A stretch of DNA of 64,000 bases from Actinomadura chibensis NBRC 106107 (GCF_001552135.1 NZ_BCQP01000009.1:22954-86953), one strand, 5' to 3'; numbered from the stretch's first letter, positions 1 through 8,230 are shown. Numbers and translations: made by a program. The notes: generated from the sequence alone by a model not told the origin.

Positions 1-44
1 GTGATGCCGGTGATGAGTGCTCGCCTGGACAGCGGATCCTCCAT
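1..44 (-). CDS. N-terminal fragment of a probable GDP-mannose 4,6-dehydratase or related NAD-dependent sugar dehydratase (runs off the left edge)
   Basis: An ATG at 44 on the minus strand opens a frame that reads MEDPLSRRALITGI before leaving the window. The stretch RALITGI is how GDP-mannose 4,6-dehydratases and other extended SDR epimerases begin: first beta strand leading into the glycine-rich NAD loop. Only 14 codons are visible, so the assignment rests on that one motif. No clear ribosome binding site is seen. The gene would diverge from the folP2-like gene to its right. Confidence 0.4.
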   Translation of the reverse strand, partial: MEDPLSRRALITGI

Positions 45-217
45 GGCTGACTTGGGCTGACTTGGGCCGACCGGGTCCGGCGCGGGGAGGGGCCCGCGCC
101 GAGCGTGACATATGAGGTTAGCGACCGCGGCGGGAGGCTGACGAGGGAGGGCCGGGTTTGAACCGAATGCGTTTCTGTTCGCTCGGAGGCTCCGCGATGT
201 GCCACGGTGAGGGCATC

Positions 218-1063
218 ATGAGCTCTCCGGGGACGCCGCCGCTGCGGCTGAACGGCCGCGCCGTCGGCCCGCACGCGATCATGGCCGTGGTGAACCGCAC
301 GCCCGACTCGTTCTTCGACAAGGGCGCCACCTACGCCTTCGGCGCCGCGCTCGACGCCGTCGACCGCGCGGTGGCGGACGGCGCCGACATCGTCGACATC
401 GGCGGCGTCAAGGCCGGGCCCGGCGAGGACGTCGGCGTCGCCGAGGAGCTGCGCCGCGTCGTCGGGCTCGTCGCCGCCGTCCGTGACCGGCACCCCGGCC
501 TCGTCATCAGCGTCGACACCTGGCGCGCCGAGGTCGGCGAGGCCGTCGCGGACGCGGGCGCCGACCTGCTGAACGACACCTGGGGCGGCCCCGACCCGCG
601 GCTCGCCGAGGTCGCCGCGGCGCGCGGCGTCGGCCTCGTCTGCGCGCACGCGGGCGCGCTCGCGCCCCGGACCCGCCCGCACCGGATCGGCTACGACGAC
701 GTCGTCGCGGACGTCCTCGCCCACGTGACGGCGGAGGCGGAGCGCGCCGTGGCGCTCGGCGTGCGGCGCGACGCGATCCTCATCGACCCCGCGCACGACT
801 TCGGCAAGAACACCCGCCAGTCCCTGGAGATCTGCCGCCGGCTCGGCGAGCTGACCGCCACCGGGTGGCCGGTACTGGTCGCGGTGTCCAACAAGGACTT
901 CATCGGGGAGACGCTCGGCCGCCCGGTCGACAAGCGCGGCGTCGGGACGATGGCCGTCCTCGGCGTCTCGGCGCTGCTCGGGGCGCGGGTGTTCCGCGTC
1001 CACGACGTCGCCGCCGCGCGCCGCGCCCTGGACGCCGTGGCCGAGCTCACCGGGCGGGGCTAG
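218..1063 (+). CDS. folP2: FolP2-type dihydropteroate synthase homologue
   Basis: Member of the dihydropteroate synthase (pterin-binding TIM barrel) family, which joins 6-hydroxymethyl-dihydropterin pyrophosphate to p-aminobenzoate. The hallmark NRTPDSF loop is present near the N terminus, but it is followed by FDKGATY rather than the SDGG of canonical FolP. DIGGVKAGPGE, SVDTWRAE, NDTWGG, DPAHDFGKN and the late FRVHDVA motif all match the mycobacterial FolP2 pattern. Family knowledge: mycobacterial FolP2 has been reported not to replace FolP1, so real DHPS activity is doubtful. I chose ATG 218 because GGTGAGGG precedes it. ATG 197 (after GGAGG) and TTG 158 (after GAGGGAGG) are also possible. 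The next gene is convergent. Confidence 0.85.
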   Translation: MSSPGTPPLRLNGRAVGPHAIMAVVNRTPDSFFDKGATYAFGAALDAVDRAVADGADIVDIGGVKAGPGEDVGVAEELRRVVGLVAAVRDRHPGLVISVDTWRAEVGEAVADAGADLLNDTWGGPDPRLAEVAAARGVGLVCAHAGALAPRTRPHRIGYDDVVADVLAHVTAEAERAVALGVRRDAILIDPAHDFGKNTRQSLEICRRLGELTATGWPVLVAVSNKDFIGETLGRPVDKRGVGTMAVLGVSALLGARVFRVHDVAAARRALDAVAELTGRG

Positions 1064-1070
1064 GACGGGC

Positions 1071-1622
1071 TCAGAGCGCACGCTGGCGGGCGCGGTACGC
1101 GGCGACGTGCATGCGGTTGCCGCAGGTGCGGCTGTCGCAGTAGCGGCGGCAGCGGTTGCGCGACAGGTCGACGAGGACCCGCGCGCAGTCGGGCGCCTCG
1201 CAGGTGCGCAGCCGGTCGAGTTCGCCCGCCGCGACGACGTAGGCGAGCGCCATCCCGCAGTCGGCGGCGAGGTGCTCGCCGACCGGCGCGCCCGGCGCGA
1301 AGAAGTGGACGTGCCAGTCGTAGTCGTCGTGGTCGGTCAGGTGCGGGGTGGCGCGGACCTCGCCGACGATCTCGTTGATCCGCGCGACGGCGGCCGGGAC
1401 GTCGCCCGCGCGGAACACCGCGTGGAACCGCTCGCGCAGCTGCAGCACCCGCGCGAGGTCGGCCTCGGTCAGCTCGCCGACGTCGCTGAAGTCGTGGCGC
1501 TCGACGAACGCGCGCAGCCCGGGCAGCCCGCCGAGCTCCTCGGCGCCGGACGCCGCCGCGCCGGTGTTGATCAGATCGACGACGACGGCGAGCGCGTGCT
1601 CGGTGTCATGAGTGAAGATCAT
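1071..1622 (-). CDS. CGNR zinc-finger / ABATE-domain protein
   Basis: 183 aa. The N-terminal two thirds fit the ABATE domain (putative stress-induced transcription regulator). The C terminus has the CGNR zinc finger, with cysteines in the order CEAPDC, RRYCD and TCGNR, followed by a basic tail. These proteins are common in actinobacteria and are thought to be cytoplasmic DNA-binding regulators; few have been studied. The frame starts at ATG 1622 with a purine-rich AAAGGTAGGG stretch upstream. It ends 7 bases from the convergent folP2-like gene. Family assignment is firm; target and signal are unknown. Confidence 0.8.
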   Translation of the reverse strand: MIFTHDTEHALAVVVDLINTGAAASGAEELGGLPGLRAFVERHDFSDVGELTEADLARVLQLRERFHAVFRAGDVPAAVARINEIVGEVRATPHLTDHDDYDWHVHFFAPGAPVGEHLAADCGMALAYVVAAGELDRLRTCEAPDCARVLVDLSRNRCRRYCDSRTCGNRMHVAAYRARQRAL

Positions 1623-2007
1623 GACGCCCTACCTTTCTGGGGGGCGGCCCCCCGTCCCCCGGACGGTCGGCGCCATGATCCTCGCTCCGGTGCGGTCATG
1701 AGGACTCCCAGTCTCGGGGCCGGCGCGGTTCCGGCGCGCGGGGTCGCTTCCCGCGCGGGAACCCGGGCGGTTCCGGGACGCGGGCTGCCCCGCGGGGGAC
1801 CCGGGGCGGTCGTGTGCCCGGCGCCGTCGCCGGGGCCGGAACGCGGCCCGTGGCCCCGAGCATATGACGAGAAGGGGGCGCGGCCACGTCCACCCGCCGG
1901 AAACGCGGGCCCGGCGCAGCGCCGCGTACCTGCGGGAACGTTCCACGCCGGGTGCGGCCGCGGGAACGCCGCGCGTACCGCGCCCCTTTCCGGACAGGTA
2001 GACCTCC
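1623..2007. other. 385-bp gene-free spacer between a divergent regulator and an antiporter, with two perfect palindromes
   Basis: No convincing gene is seen here. The spacer separates the divergent CGNR protein and the cation antiporter, so both promoters must lie in it. It holds a perfect 14-bp palindrome, TTCCCGCGCGGGAA, at 1748-1761, and a perfect 10-bp palindrome, GGAACGTTCC, at 1935-1944. Either could be an operator, for example for the CGNR protein, but in such GC-rich DNA the first could be chance. Confidence 0.4.
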
Positions 2008-3582
2008 GTGGCGCACGACCGGCTCTTCACCGTCTTCCTGGCCGTCGCGGTCGTGGTGCTGCTCGCCCGCGCGCTGGCGGGGCGGCTGCGGACGCCCGAC
2101 GCGATCCTGCTCGTCGTGCTCGGCGTCGCCGCCGGGTTCGTGCCCGCGCTGCCCGCGGTCGTCGTCCCGCCCGACGTGGTGCTGCTCGGGTTCCTGCCGC
2201 CGCTGCTCTACCACGCCGCGTTCTTCAGCGCCCCGCGCGAGACCCGCGCCGACGCGGCGCCCATCGTCGCGCTGGCGTTCGGGCTCACCACCGTCACGAC
2301 CGTCGCGGTGGCCGCGACCGCGCACGCCCTGCTCCCGGACGTCTCCTGGCCCGTCGCGCTGGCGTTCGGCGCGGCCGTGTCGCCGACCGACCCGGTCGCC
2401 GCGACCGCCGTGCTGCAGCGGCTCGGCGCCCCGCCCCGGATGGTCACGATCCTGGAGGGGGAGAGCCTGATCAACGACGGCGCGGCGCTGACGATCTTCG
2501 GGCTGGCGGTGGAGGCGATCGGCACCGACTTCACCGTCGCGCACGGGGCGGGGCGGGTCGCGCAGATCGTCCTCGGCGGGGTGGCGTACGGGCTCGTCCT
2601 CGGGATCGTCGTCCGCCGGGTGCGGCGCTGGATCACCGACCCGGTCAGCCAGATCATCGTGTCGCTCGTGACGCCGTACCTCGCGTTCGTCCCGGCGGAC
2701 CGGTTCGGCGCGTCCGGGGTGCTCGCCACCGTCGTCGCCGGGTTCTCGATCGGGACGCACGGCGAGGGGTTCCTGCAGCCCGCGTCCCGGCTGGTGGGCG
2801 CGACGTTCTGGCGGATCCTGACGTTCCTGCTGGAGTCGGCGCTGTTCGTGCTGCTCGGGCTGGAGATCCGGCAGATCGTCCGCGAGCCGGGCGGGGAGAC
2901 GTGGGGGAAGGTCGCGGTCGTCGCGGTCGCGGTGTCGGCCGTCGTGATCGGCGTCCGGCTGCTGTGGGAGCTCGGCAACGGCCCGCTCGCCCGCGCGGTC
3001 CCCGGCGGGCGCCGCAGCCAGTCCGGGCTCGGCTGGCGGCAGCGGCTCGTGATCGGGCTCGGCGGCATGCGCGGCGCTATCACCCTCGCCATCGCCCTGT
3101 CGCTGCCCGACACGGTCGGGGACGAGCGCGGCACGCTGGTCGTCCTCGCCGCGCTCGTCGTCCTCGTGACGCTGCTCGGCCAGGCGCCGGTGCTGCCCGT
3201 CCTGCTGCGCCGCCTCGGCCTCGCCGAGCCGGCCCGCCGCCGCGCCGAGGCGATGCTCGCCCGCAAGGCCGGGCTGCAGGCCGCGCTCGCCCGGCTGGAC
3301 GAGCTGGCCGAGGACGAGGACGTCGACGAGCAGACCGCCGAGGCGTTCCGGCAGATGCTCGAACTGCGGCTGGAACGCGTCCGGTACCTCCTCGACCGCA
3401 AGGAGGCCGACCGCGACCGGCCCGCGCCGAACAGCCGCCGCGTCCGCACCGAGCTGGTCAGGGCGCAGCGCGCGAAGCTGCGGACGCTCTACCGCAAGGG
3501 CAGGATCGGCGCCGAGACGTACCGGGAGATCGTCCGCGAGCTCGACTTCGAGGACCCGGTGGCGATCAAGGGGCAGCGCTGA
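2008..3582 (+). CDS. Na+/H+ antiporter, CPA1 (NhaP/NHE-like) family
   Basis: 524 aa integral membrane protein expected to exchange cytoplasmic Na+ (or K+) for protons. About 12 hydrophobic segments fill residues 5-390. The family signature is clear: SPTDPVAATAVLQRLG followed by EGESLINDG, which supplies the Asn-Asp pair of the ion-binding site. A GGMRGAITLA segment in the last membrane region is also typical of CPA1 members. The remaining 120 or so residues are charged and helical (many Arg, Glu, Leu) and form a cytoplasmic tail. Translation starts at GTG 2008. The stop codon lies inside a hairpin shared with the convergent downstream gene. Confidence 0.9.
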   Translation: MAHDRLFTVFLAVAVVVLLARALAGRLRTPDAILLVVLGVAAGFVPALPAVVVPPDVVLLGFLPPLLYHAAFFSAPRETRADAAPIVALAFGLTTVTTVAVAATAHALLPDVSWPVALAFGAAVSPTDPVAATAVLQRLGAPPRMVTILEGESLINDGAALTIFGLAVEAIGTDFTVAHGAGRVAQIVLGGVAYGLVLGIVVRRVRRWITDPVSQIIVSLVTPYLAFVPADRFGASGVLATVVAGFSIGTHGEGFLQPASRLVGATFWRILTFLLESALFVLLGLEIRQIVREPGGETWGKVAVVAVAVSAVVIGVRLLWELGNGPLARAVPGGRRSQSGLGWRQRLVIGLGGMRGAITLAIALSLPDTVGDERGTLVVLAALVVLVTLLGQAPVLPVLLRRLGLAEPARRRAEAMLARKAGLQAALARLDELAEDEDVDEQTAEAFRQMLELRLERVRYLLDRKEADRDRPAPNSRRVRTELVRAQRAKLRTLYRKGRIGAETYREIVRELDFEDPVAIKGQR

Positions 3583-3602
3583 CGCCCGGCCGGGTCAGCG
3601 CT
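3575..3602. terminator. Bidirectional hairpin between convergent genes
   Basis: AGCGCTGAC (3575-3583) pairs perfectly with GTCAGCGCT (3594-3602) around a 10-base GC-rich loop. The stem contains the stop codons of both convergent genes (TGA at 3580-3582 and, on the other strand, TGA at 3595-3597). There is no U-tract, as is usual in high-GC actinobacteria. Confidence 0.65.
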
Positions 3603-4167
3603 CGTAGTGGGGGTCGGCGACCACGGGGTAGTAGGCGTCGGTGTGCTGGACGCGCATCGTGACGGCCGCCCCTTCGAGGGTGTAGTCGGCCTTCACCTGG
3701 CGGAACATCGAGTCGCTGGCCCACGGGTTGTAGAGCCGCCCGACCGTCGCCCCGTACCGCAGGTGGACGACGTCGTACCCGCCGGACGGCATCGACTCCA
3801 GCGCCAGGCCGTCGGCGAGCGACACGCCGAACCGGAACTCGGTCGGGGCGTCGGGCCCGTGGATCACGGTCAGCAGCCGCACACCGCCCGCCGTCGTCTG
3901 CGCGACGATGTCGGTGTCGACGTCCACGCCCACGAACACCCGCAGGCTCGGGCGCAGCACCTGCGCGACGGTGTCGGCGGCGGCCACGTCGATGCCGACG
4001 TGGATGCGCTGCCCGTCCCTGGTCGGCACCCACACCCCGTCACGGGCGCGCTGGCCCCAGGCCACGTCCGGGTTCTCCATCTCCTGGGGCTCGTTCTTGC
4101 CCCGCGCGACGAGGATCCTGGAGGCGGCGCTCATCGCGGCGGCAGCCCCGTCCCGTGCGTGCCTCAT
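3595..4167 (-). CDS. Hypothetical protein with a YPVVADPHY-type C terminus
   Basis: 190 aa with no domain I can name. The first 25 residues are Ala-rich and basic but have no proper signal peptide or membrane segment. The middle alternates short beta-strand-like stretches, and the protein ends in DAYYPVVADPHYER. A YPVVADP-type ending recurs in many uncharacterised actinobacterial proteins, often secreted or toxin-like, so the C terminus may be a conserved functional element. ATG 4167 is assumed; a later ATG (MSAASRILVARGKN) is also possible. The gene is monocistronic, convergent with the antiporter and divergent from the tRNA cluster. Function unknown. Confidence 0.6.
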   Translation of the reverse strand: MRHARDGAAAAMSAASRILVARGKNEPQEMENPDVAWGQRARDGVWVPTRDGQRIHVGIDVAAADTVAQVLRPSLRVFVGVDVDTDIVAQTTAGGVRLLTVIHGPDAPTEFRFGVSLADGLALESMPSGGYDVVHLRYGATVGRLYNPWASDSMFRQVKADYTLEGAAVTMRVQHTDAYYPVVADPHYER

Positions 4168-4491
4168 GGCGGGCCCCCTCGCCTTCTTCCATCACTCGCG
4201 TGACTTCGTGCCTGTGTCGGGTTTACCACGGGCAGCGCGGACAGGACGTCCGTTGGCCTGCCGTTGGTCGATTCGTGACGTTCGCCCCGTGCGTCGTTGG
4301 ACCTTACACCACGTTTATGTGCGCTGGAGGGGCCGGGCCTGCGCTTCCGCCCCGCCGATCACGGGACCCATCACGGGACCGATCACGGCCCGATGACGGT
4401 GCGCGTCCGAGCCCTCACCGAGAAAAACGATTTGTGTCCGAACGAAACCGCCCCGCATCATTGGACGCGTCGAACGGACGCGAAACAGCGA
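4168..4491. other. 324-bp gene-free spacer upstream of the tRNA cluster
   Basis: No protein gene is supported here. The stretch lies between the hypothetical gene (minus strand) and the tRNA-Trp gene (plus strand) and is somewhat less GC-rich than its surroundings (for example around 4290-4325). It must contain the tRNA promoter. The only structure seen is the short tandem repeat listed separately. Confidence 0.5.
4358..4397 (+). repeat. Short tandem repeat of about 12 bp
   Basis: GATCACGGGACC is followed by near copies: ATCACGGGACC, then GATCACGGCCC, then a decayed GATGACGG. This gives three to four head-to-tail units about 100 bp upstream of the first tRNA. Role unknown; it may be simple slippage or binding sites for a regulator of the tRNA promoter. 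Confidence 0.6.
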
Positions 4492-4563
4492 AGGGGCGAG
4501 CCACCGGTTAGGCGGCCGGTCTCCAAAACCGGCGGAAAGTGGGTTCGACTCCTACCGCCCCTG
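4492..4563 (+). tRNA. tRNA-Trp (anticodon CCA), atypical D-arm
   Basis: A 7-bp acceptor stem forms between AGGGGCG (4492-4498) and CGCCCCT (4556-4562), with G4563 as discriminator. The anticodon stem CCGGT/ACCGG encloses the loop CTCCAAA, giving CCA at 4523-4525. The T-stem is GTGGG/CCTAC around the loop TTCGACT. The D-arm is short (GCC/GGC, 3 bp), and only one base, A4499, separates it from the acceptor stem, so the usual U8 is missing. The 3' CCA is not encoded. Trp identity rests on the anticodon and the G discriminator. Confidence 0.75.
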
Positions 4564-4578
4564 CTGAGCGCCGTGGGC

Positions 4579-4649
4579 GGGCTTGTGGTGCAACGGAAGC
4601 ACACCTCCCTTGCAAGGAGGCGATCAGGGTTCGACTCCCTGCTGGTCCA
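4579..4649 (+). tRNA. tRNA-Ala (anticodon TGC), atypical
   Basis: The D-stem (GTGC/GCAC), anticodon stem (CCTCC/GGAGG, loop CTTGCAA) and T-stem (CAGGG/CCCTG, loop TTCGACT) are all perfect. The acceptor stem (4579-4585 with 4642-4648) has a G3-U70 wobble, the classic alanyl-tRNA synthetase identity element. It also has a U-U mismatch at the sixth pair and a G-U at the fifth. The variable loop is only CGAT. The discriminator is A4649, as in tRNA-Ala. The mismatch suggests a divergent or specialised tRNA rather than the main Ala(UGC) species. Confidence 0.75.
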
Positions 4650-4704
4650 CCGGGCGGTTCGCGGGACGCGGGCCGTCCGCGAACGGACGGCCCGCGCATC
4701 CCCC

Positions 4705-4789
4705 GGAGGGTTGGCCGAACGGTAAGGCAGCGGTTTCGAAAACCGGCGTCGAGGTGACACTCGAAGGGGTTCGACTCCCTTACCCTCCG
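4705..4789 (+). tRNA. tRNA-Ser (anticodon CGA), class II
   Basis: The acceptor stem is perfect: GGAGGGT (4705-4711) with ACCCTCC (4782-4788), discriminator G4789. The anticodon loop TTCGAAA gives CGA, which reads UCG. A long variable arm, CGTCGAGGTGACACTCGAAG, contains a CGAG/CTCG hairpin and marks this as a class II serine tRNA. The T-loop TTCGACT is standard. The first anticodon-stem pair is a G-G mismatch. Third gene of the tRNA cluster. Confidence 0.85.
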
Positions 4790-4832
4790 CAATTCGATTG
4801 CCTTCCCGCCGCCCTTTCGGACCGGCCCCGCG

Positions 4833-6185
4833 TCACGCCGGGACGGGCTGTCCGGCGGTGGCGGTCTCGGCGAGGTCGGCGAGCACCTCGCTCAGCCGGT
4901 CCAGGGCGTCCGCGATCCACGGCAGCGCCGCCGGGGCCGGGGACGCGAGGGCCGCGAGGCGCTGCTCGTCGTCCTCGCCGTAGAGCAGGCTCGGCGCCAC
5001 CCGCATCCGCAGCGCGGACGGGGCGTCCCCGAACGAGCTGCCGGGCAGGACGCCCACTCCGTAACGTTCCAACAACAGGCCCGTGAGATCGTCCGCCGTC
5101 CGGACGCCGTGGTTCTCCGCCAGCGCGTCCCGCAGCGGCCCGAAGTCGGGGTAGACGTAGAAGGCCCCCTGCGGCCGCGGCACCCGCGCGCCCGCGGCCG
5201 TGAACCGGTCCGCGACCGCCGCCGCCACCGCCGCGTGCAGCCGCCTGCTGCGGTCCACGCGCTCGACCAGCTCGGGCGGCTCGGCGAACGCGTAGGCGGC
5301 GGCGTGCTGCATCGGCGCGGGGGCGCTGGACCAGATCTCGCTCGCCACCCCGAGCACGCTGTCGCGCAGCGCCCGGCCGAACGGGCCGTCCGGCAGCCGC
5401 GCGACGCCGAGCCGCCAGCCGCCCGCCGCGAGGCTCTTGCTCAGCGCGGTCGTCACGACGGTGCGCTCCGGCGCGTGCCGGGCGGGGCTCGGCGCGGTCC
5501 GCTCCGGGTCGTGGACGAGGTCGCGGTAGATCTCGTCCGAGACGATCACGAGGTCCTGCTCGCGGGCCACCGCGCAGAGCCGCCGGACGGCGTCCTCGGA
5601 CGCGATCGTCCCGGTCGGGTTGTCGGGCAGCGTCACCACCACGGCCCGCACGTCCCGGCCCCGCGCGCGGGCCCGCACCACGGCGTCGGCGAGCAGCGCC
5701 GGGCTCGGCACGCCGCCCTCGCCCGGCGGCGTGGCGACCCGGATCGGCTCGGCCCCCGCGAGCGACGCCTGCGCCGCGTAGGACACCCAGCTCGGCGACG
5801 GGACGACGACGTCCCCGCCGAGCGCGGCCAGCAGCGCGTACAGCAGCGGCTTGCTGCCCGGCCCCGCGACGACGGCGGACGGGTCGGTCGGCAGCCCGCG
5901 CCTGGACCAGTACCCGGCGGCGGCGGCGCGCAGCGCGGCCGATCCCGCGACCGGCCCGTACCCGCCCCGGCCCGCGGCCGCGCCGAGCTCGCGGGCCAGG
6001 GCGGGATGTATCGGTATGCCGGCCTCTCCGAAGCCGAGCGGGAGGACGCGCACCCCCTCCCGGCGCTTGCGCGCGATCGCCTCGTTCACGGCGAGCGTGG
6101 CCGACAGCGGCACGCGCCGCGGCTCGAAGGGCAGGGGCCGGGCGGACGCGGAGTTCATCTGGGCTGGCTGTGTCTGGGCAGACAT
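4833..6185 (-). CDS. PLP-dependent class I/II aminotransferase
   Basis: 450 aa, fold type I aminotransferase expected to transfer an amino group from an amino acid to a 2-oxo acid; substrate unknown. Recognisable in order: the N-terminal ALAVNE/PLGFGEAG segment, a YGPVAGSAALR cofactor-site region, VTLPDNPTG (the Asn that contacts PLP), SDEIYRDL (the Asp that pairs with the pyridine nitrogen), SKSLAAGGWRLG with the Schiff-base lysine, and LRMRVAPS with the carboxylate-binding arginine. ATG 6185 is preferred because GGAG lies about 9 bases upstream; a TTG at 6200 is in frame. It is divergently transcribed from a LysR regulator across 147 bp, the usual layout for regulation by that neighbour. 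Confidence 0.85.
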   Translation of the reverse strand: MSAQTQPAQMNSASARPLPFEPRRVPLSATLAVNEAIARKRREGVRVLPLGFGEAGIPIHPALARELGAAAGRGGYGPVAGSAALRAAAAGYWSRRGLPTDPSAVVAGPGSKPLLYALLAALGGDVVVPSPSWVSYAAQASLAGAEPIRVATPPGEGGVPSPALLADAVVRARARGRDVRAVVVTLPDNPTGTIASEDAVRRLCAVAREQDLVIVSDEIYRDLVHDPERTAPSPARHAPERTVVTTALSKSLAAGGWRLGVARLPDGPFGRALRDSVLGVASEIWSSAPAPMQHAAAYAFAEPPELVERVDRSRRLHAAVAAAVADRFTAAGARVPRPQGAFYVYPDFGPLRDALAENHGVRTADDLTGLLLERYGVGVLPGSSFGDAPSALRMRVAPSLLYGEDDEQRLAALASPAPAALPWIADALDRLSEVLADLAETATAGQPVPA

Positions 6186-6332
6186 CGACAACAACTCCAA
6201 AAGGGCATGCGAGGACAGCGGAGGGTGACCGCGGATTCCCCCTGTGTGACCCGGCCGGGCTCGTCCTCATGCTTGCCCGCTTTTAGCATCATCACAAGCG
6301 AGTCTCATCGATGGTGACCGTAAGGTGGAGTG

Positions 6333-7259
6333 ATGCTGGAACTGCGCCGCCTGCGCCTGCTGGCCGAGTTCGCCCGCCGCGGGAGCATCGCCGCGACCGC
6401 CGCCGCCCTCGGCTACACGCCGTCGGCCGTCTCGCAGCAGCTCGCCACCCTGGAGCGGGAGGCCCGCGTCCCGCTCCTCGACCGGACGGCCCGCAGCGCG
6501 GAGCTGACCGACGCCGGGCGCCGCCTCGCCGAGCGCGCCGAGGAGATCCTCGGCCTGGTGGAGACGGCGGAGGCGGAGCTGTCCGCGCACTCCGACACGC
6601 CGATGGGACGGGTCGTCGTCACCGCGTTCCCCACCGCCGCCGTCGCGTTCGCGCCCGCGCTGGCGCGCAGCCTCGGCGAGCACCCCGAGCTGACGTTCGT
6701 GCTGCGGCAGACGCGCCCCGGCGACGGCATCCGGCAGGTGCAGAACGGCGAGGTCGACATCGCGCTCATCGACGACTGGACGGGCAAGGTCCCCGAGCAG
6801 TCGCCCGCCGCGCTGGAGTTCTTCCACCTGCGCCGCGACCCGCTGGTGCTGGTCGTCCCGGCCGCGCACCCCATGTCCGAGCCGGGCCGGCCGGTCGACC
6901 TGCAGCGGCTGCGCGAGGAGCCGTGGATGGCGGCGCCGCCCGGCGAGCCGTCCCGGCAGGCCGTCGAACGCCTGCTCGATACCGTGGGCGGGGCGCGTCC
7001 CGTCCCGTGGGAGTTCGAGGGGCTGCACACGATCCTCAGCCTGGTCGCGCGGGGCATCGGGATCACCGCGGTGCCCGCGCTGGCGCTCGCCGCGGGCGAC
7101 CGGGGGGTGGCCGTCCGGTCCATCCCCGACTGCGCGCTGGCCCGCGAGGTCTACGCCGTGACCAGGTCGGCGAGCGTGCGCAGGCCGTCGGTCGCGGTGA
7201 CGCTGCGGGCGATCTACGCGGCGGCGCGGGACGTCCAGCCCGTCGCGCCGGAGAAGTGA
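6333..7259 (+). CDS. LysR-family transcriptional regulator
   Basis: 308 aa. The N-terminal winged helix covers residues 1-60 (LRLLAEFARRGSIAATAAALGYTPSAVSQQLATLE), followed by the linker helix and a periplasmic-binding-protein-like effector domain from about residue 90. The family is known to bind a divergent promoter and respond to a metabolite. The divergent aminotransferase is therefore the likely target. The start could be GTG 6330 or ATG 6333; AAGGTGGAG lies just upstream, and I prefer the ATG for spacing. Confidence 0.88.
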   Translation: MLELRRLRLLAEFARRGSIAATAAALGYTPSAVSQQLATLEREARVPLLDRTARSAELTDAGRRLAERAEEILGLVETAEAELSAHSDTPMGRVVVTAFPTAAVAFAPALARSLGEHPELTFVLRQTRPGDGIRQVQNGEVDIALIDDWTGKVPEQSPAALEFFHLRRDPLVLVVPAAHPMSEPGRPVDLQRLREEPWMAAPPGEPSRQAVERLLDTVGGARPVPWEFEGLHTILSLVARGIGITAVPALALAAGDRGVAVRSIPDCALAREVYAVTRSASVRRPSVAVTLRAIYAAARDVQPVAPEK

Positions 7260-7456
7260 CCGGAGCGAAAACCGGCGGACGACCCGCCGAAAGAAAAATG
7301 AGTTCCGCGCCGCGGGGGTTCGATTCTGGCCGTTTCCGGTCGTCACCCGCACCGGACGGAGTGTGGAGCCGAACTAAGGGGGGAACAAGGGCGCGTGCCC
7401 GGATCGTCGAAAGCGGACGGACGCGTGCGGATCATCACGTACGGTGGGGCGAAATC

Positions 7457-8230
7457 GTGAGGCAATCCCAGTCCAAGCACACCGATCGGGGAGCGCAGCG
7501 CTCGATGGAGACACCGGCGACCACGCTCGAAGAGCCCTCCGGGGCGCAGACCGGCGACGCGCCGAAGGCGGCCCGGGACGGCGCCGCGGAAGGCGGCCCC
7601 CACGGCTTCGAACTGCCGCGGGTGACGGCGCTGCTGATGCACGCCCTCCCGCGCTTCGTGGAGGGCGTGATCGCGCCCGTCGCGGTGTTCTACGCGGCGC
7701 TCATGGTGCTCGGGCTGAACGGGGCGCTGATCGCCGCCGTCGCCTGGGTGTACGGCGGGATCTGCTACCGGTACCTGCGCGGCCACCCCGTGTCGGGGAT
7801 GCTGCTGCTGGCCGCCGTCGGCGTGACCGTCCGGGCCGCCCTCGCGGCGGCGACGCACAGCGCCGTCGTCTACTTCCTGCAGCCGACGCTCGGCACGCTG
7901 ATGGTCAGTCTGGCGTTCCTCGCGTCCGTCCCGCTCGGACGGCCGCTCGCCCTGAAGCTGGCGAGGGACATGGCGCCCATCCCCGAGGCGTTCCTGAAGC
8001 ACGCCCGGGTGCACCAGTTCTTCCTGCGGATCTCCCTGCTCTGGTCAATGGTGCTCTTCACCAACGTGGCCGTGAGCCTCTGGATGCTCTTCAACGAGTC
8101 GATCGGCATGTACCTGTGGATCCGGACCGGCATCGTCGCCGGGCTGGGCGCGCTCGGCGTCGCCGTCTCCGTCTGGGGCTTCCGGCGGGTCGTGCGGCAC
8201 GTCAACCGCGAGCCCTCGGCCGCGTCCTGA
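7457..8230 (+). CDS. VC0807/DUF3159-like polytopic membrane protein
   Basis: 257 aa. After a 50-residue hydrophilic, Ala/Glu-rich N terminus come about five to six hydrophobic helices (for example VEGVIAPVAVFYAALMVLGL, ALIAAVAWVYGG, MLLLAAVGVTVRAALAAAT, a pair around SLLWSMVLFTNVAVSLWMLF, and a last helix before an Arg-rich tail). The arrangement and the FLKHARVHQFFLRIS segment resemble the VC0807/intracellular-septation-like family of unknown function. GTG 7457 has GGTGGGG 7 bases upstream; ATG 7505 is an in-frame alternative. The gene stands alone between the LysR gene and the L,D-transpeptidases. Confidence 0.6.
   Translation: MRQSQSKHTDRGAQRSMETPATTLEEPSGAQTGDAPKAARDGAAEGGPHGFELPRVTALLMHALPRFVEGVIAPVAVFYAALMVLGLNGALIAAVAWVYGGICYRYLRGHPVSGMLLLAAVGVTVRAALAAATHSAVVYFLQPTLGTLMVSLAFLASVPLGRPLALKLARDMAPIPEAFLKHARVHQFFLRISLLWSMVLFTNVAVSLWMLFNESIGMYLWIRTGIVAGLGALGVAVSVWGFRRVVRHVNREPSAAS

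Noticed and set aside
1935..1944. GGAACGTTCC as a second LexA box
   Set aside because: The half-sites are adjacent with no 4-base spacer, so it does not fit GAACNNNNGTTC.
1107..3662. Long plus-strand frame overlapping the CGNR gene and the antiporter
   Set aside because: Low-complexity Arg/Ala/Gly composition, covers two real genes in other frames, and has no motifs.
4358..4397. CRISPR-like repeat
   Set aside because: Units are about 12 bp and contiguous with no spacers.
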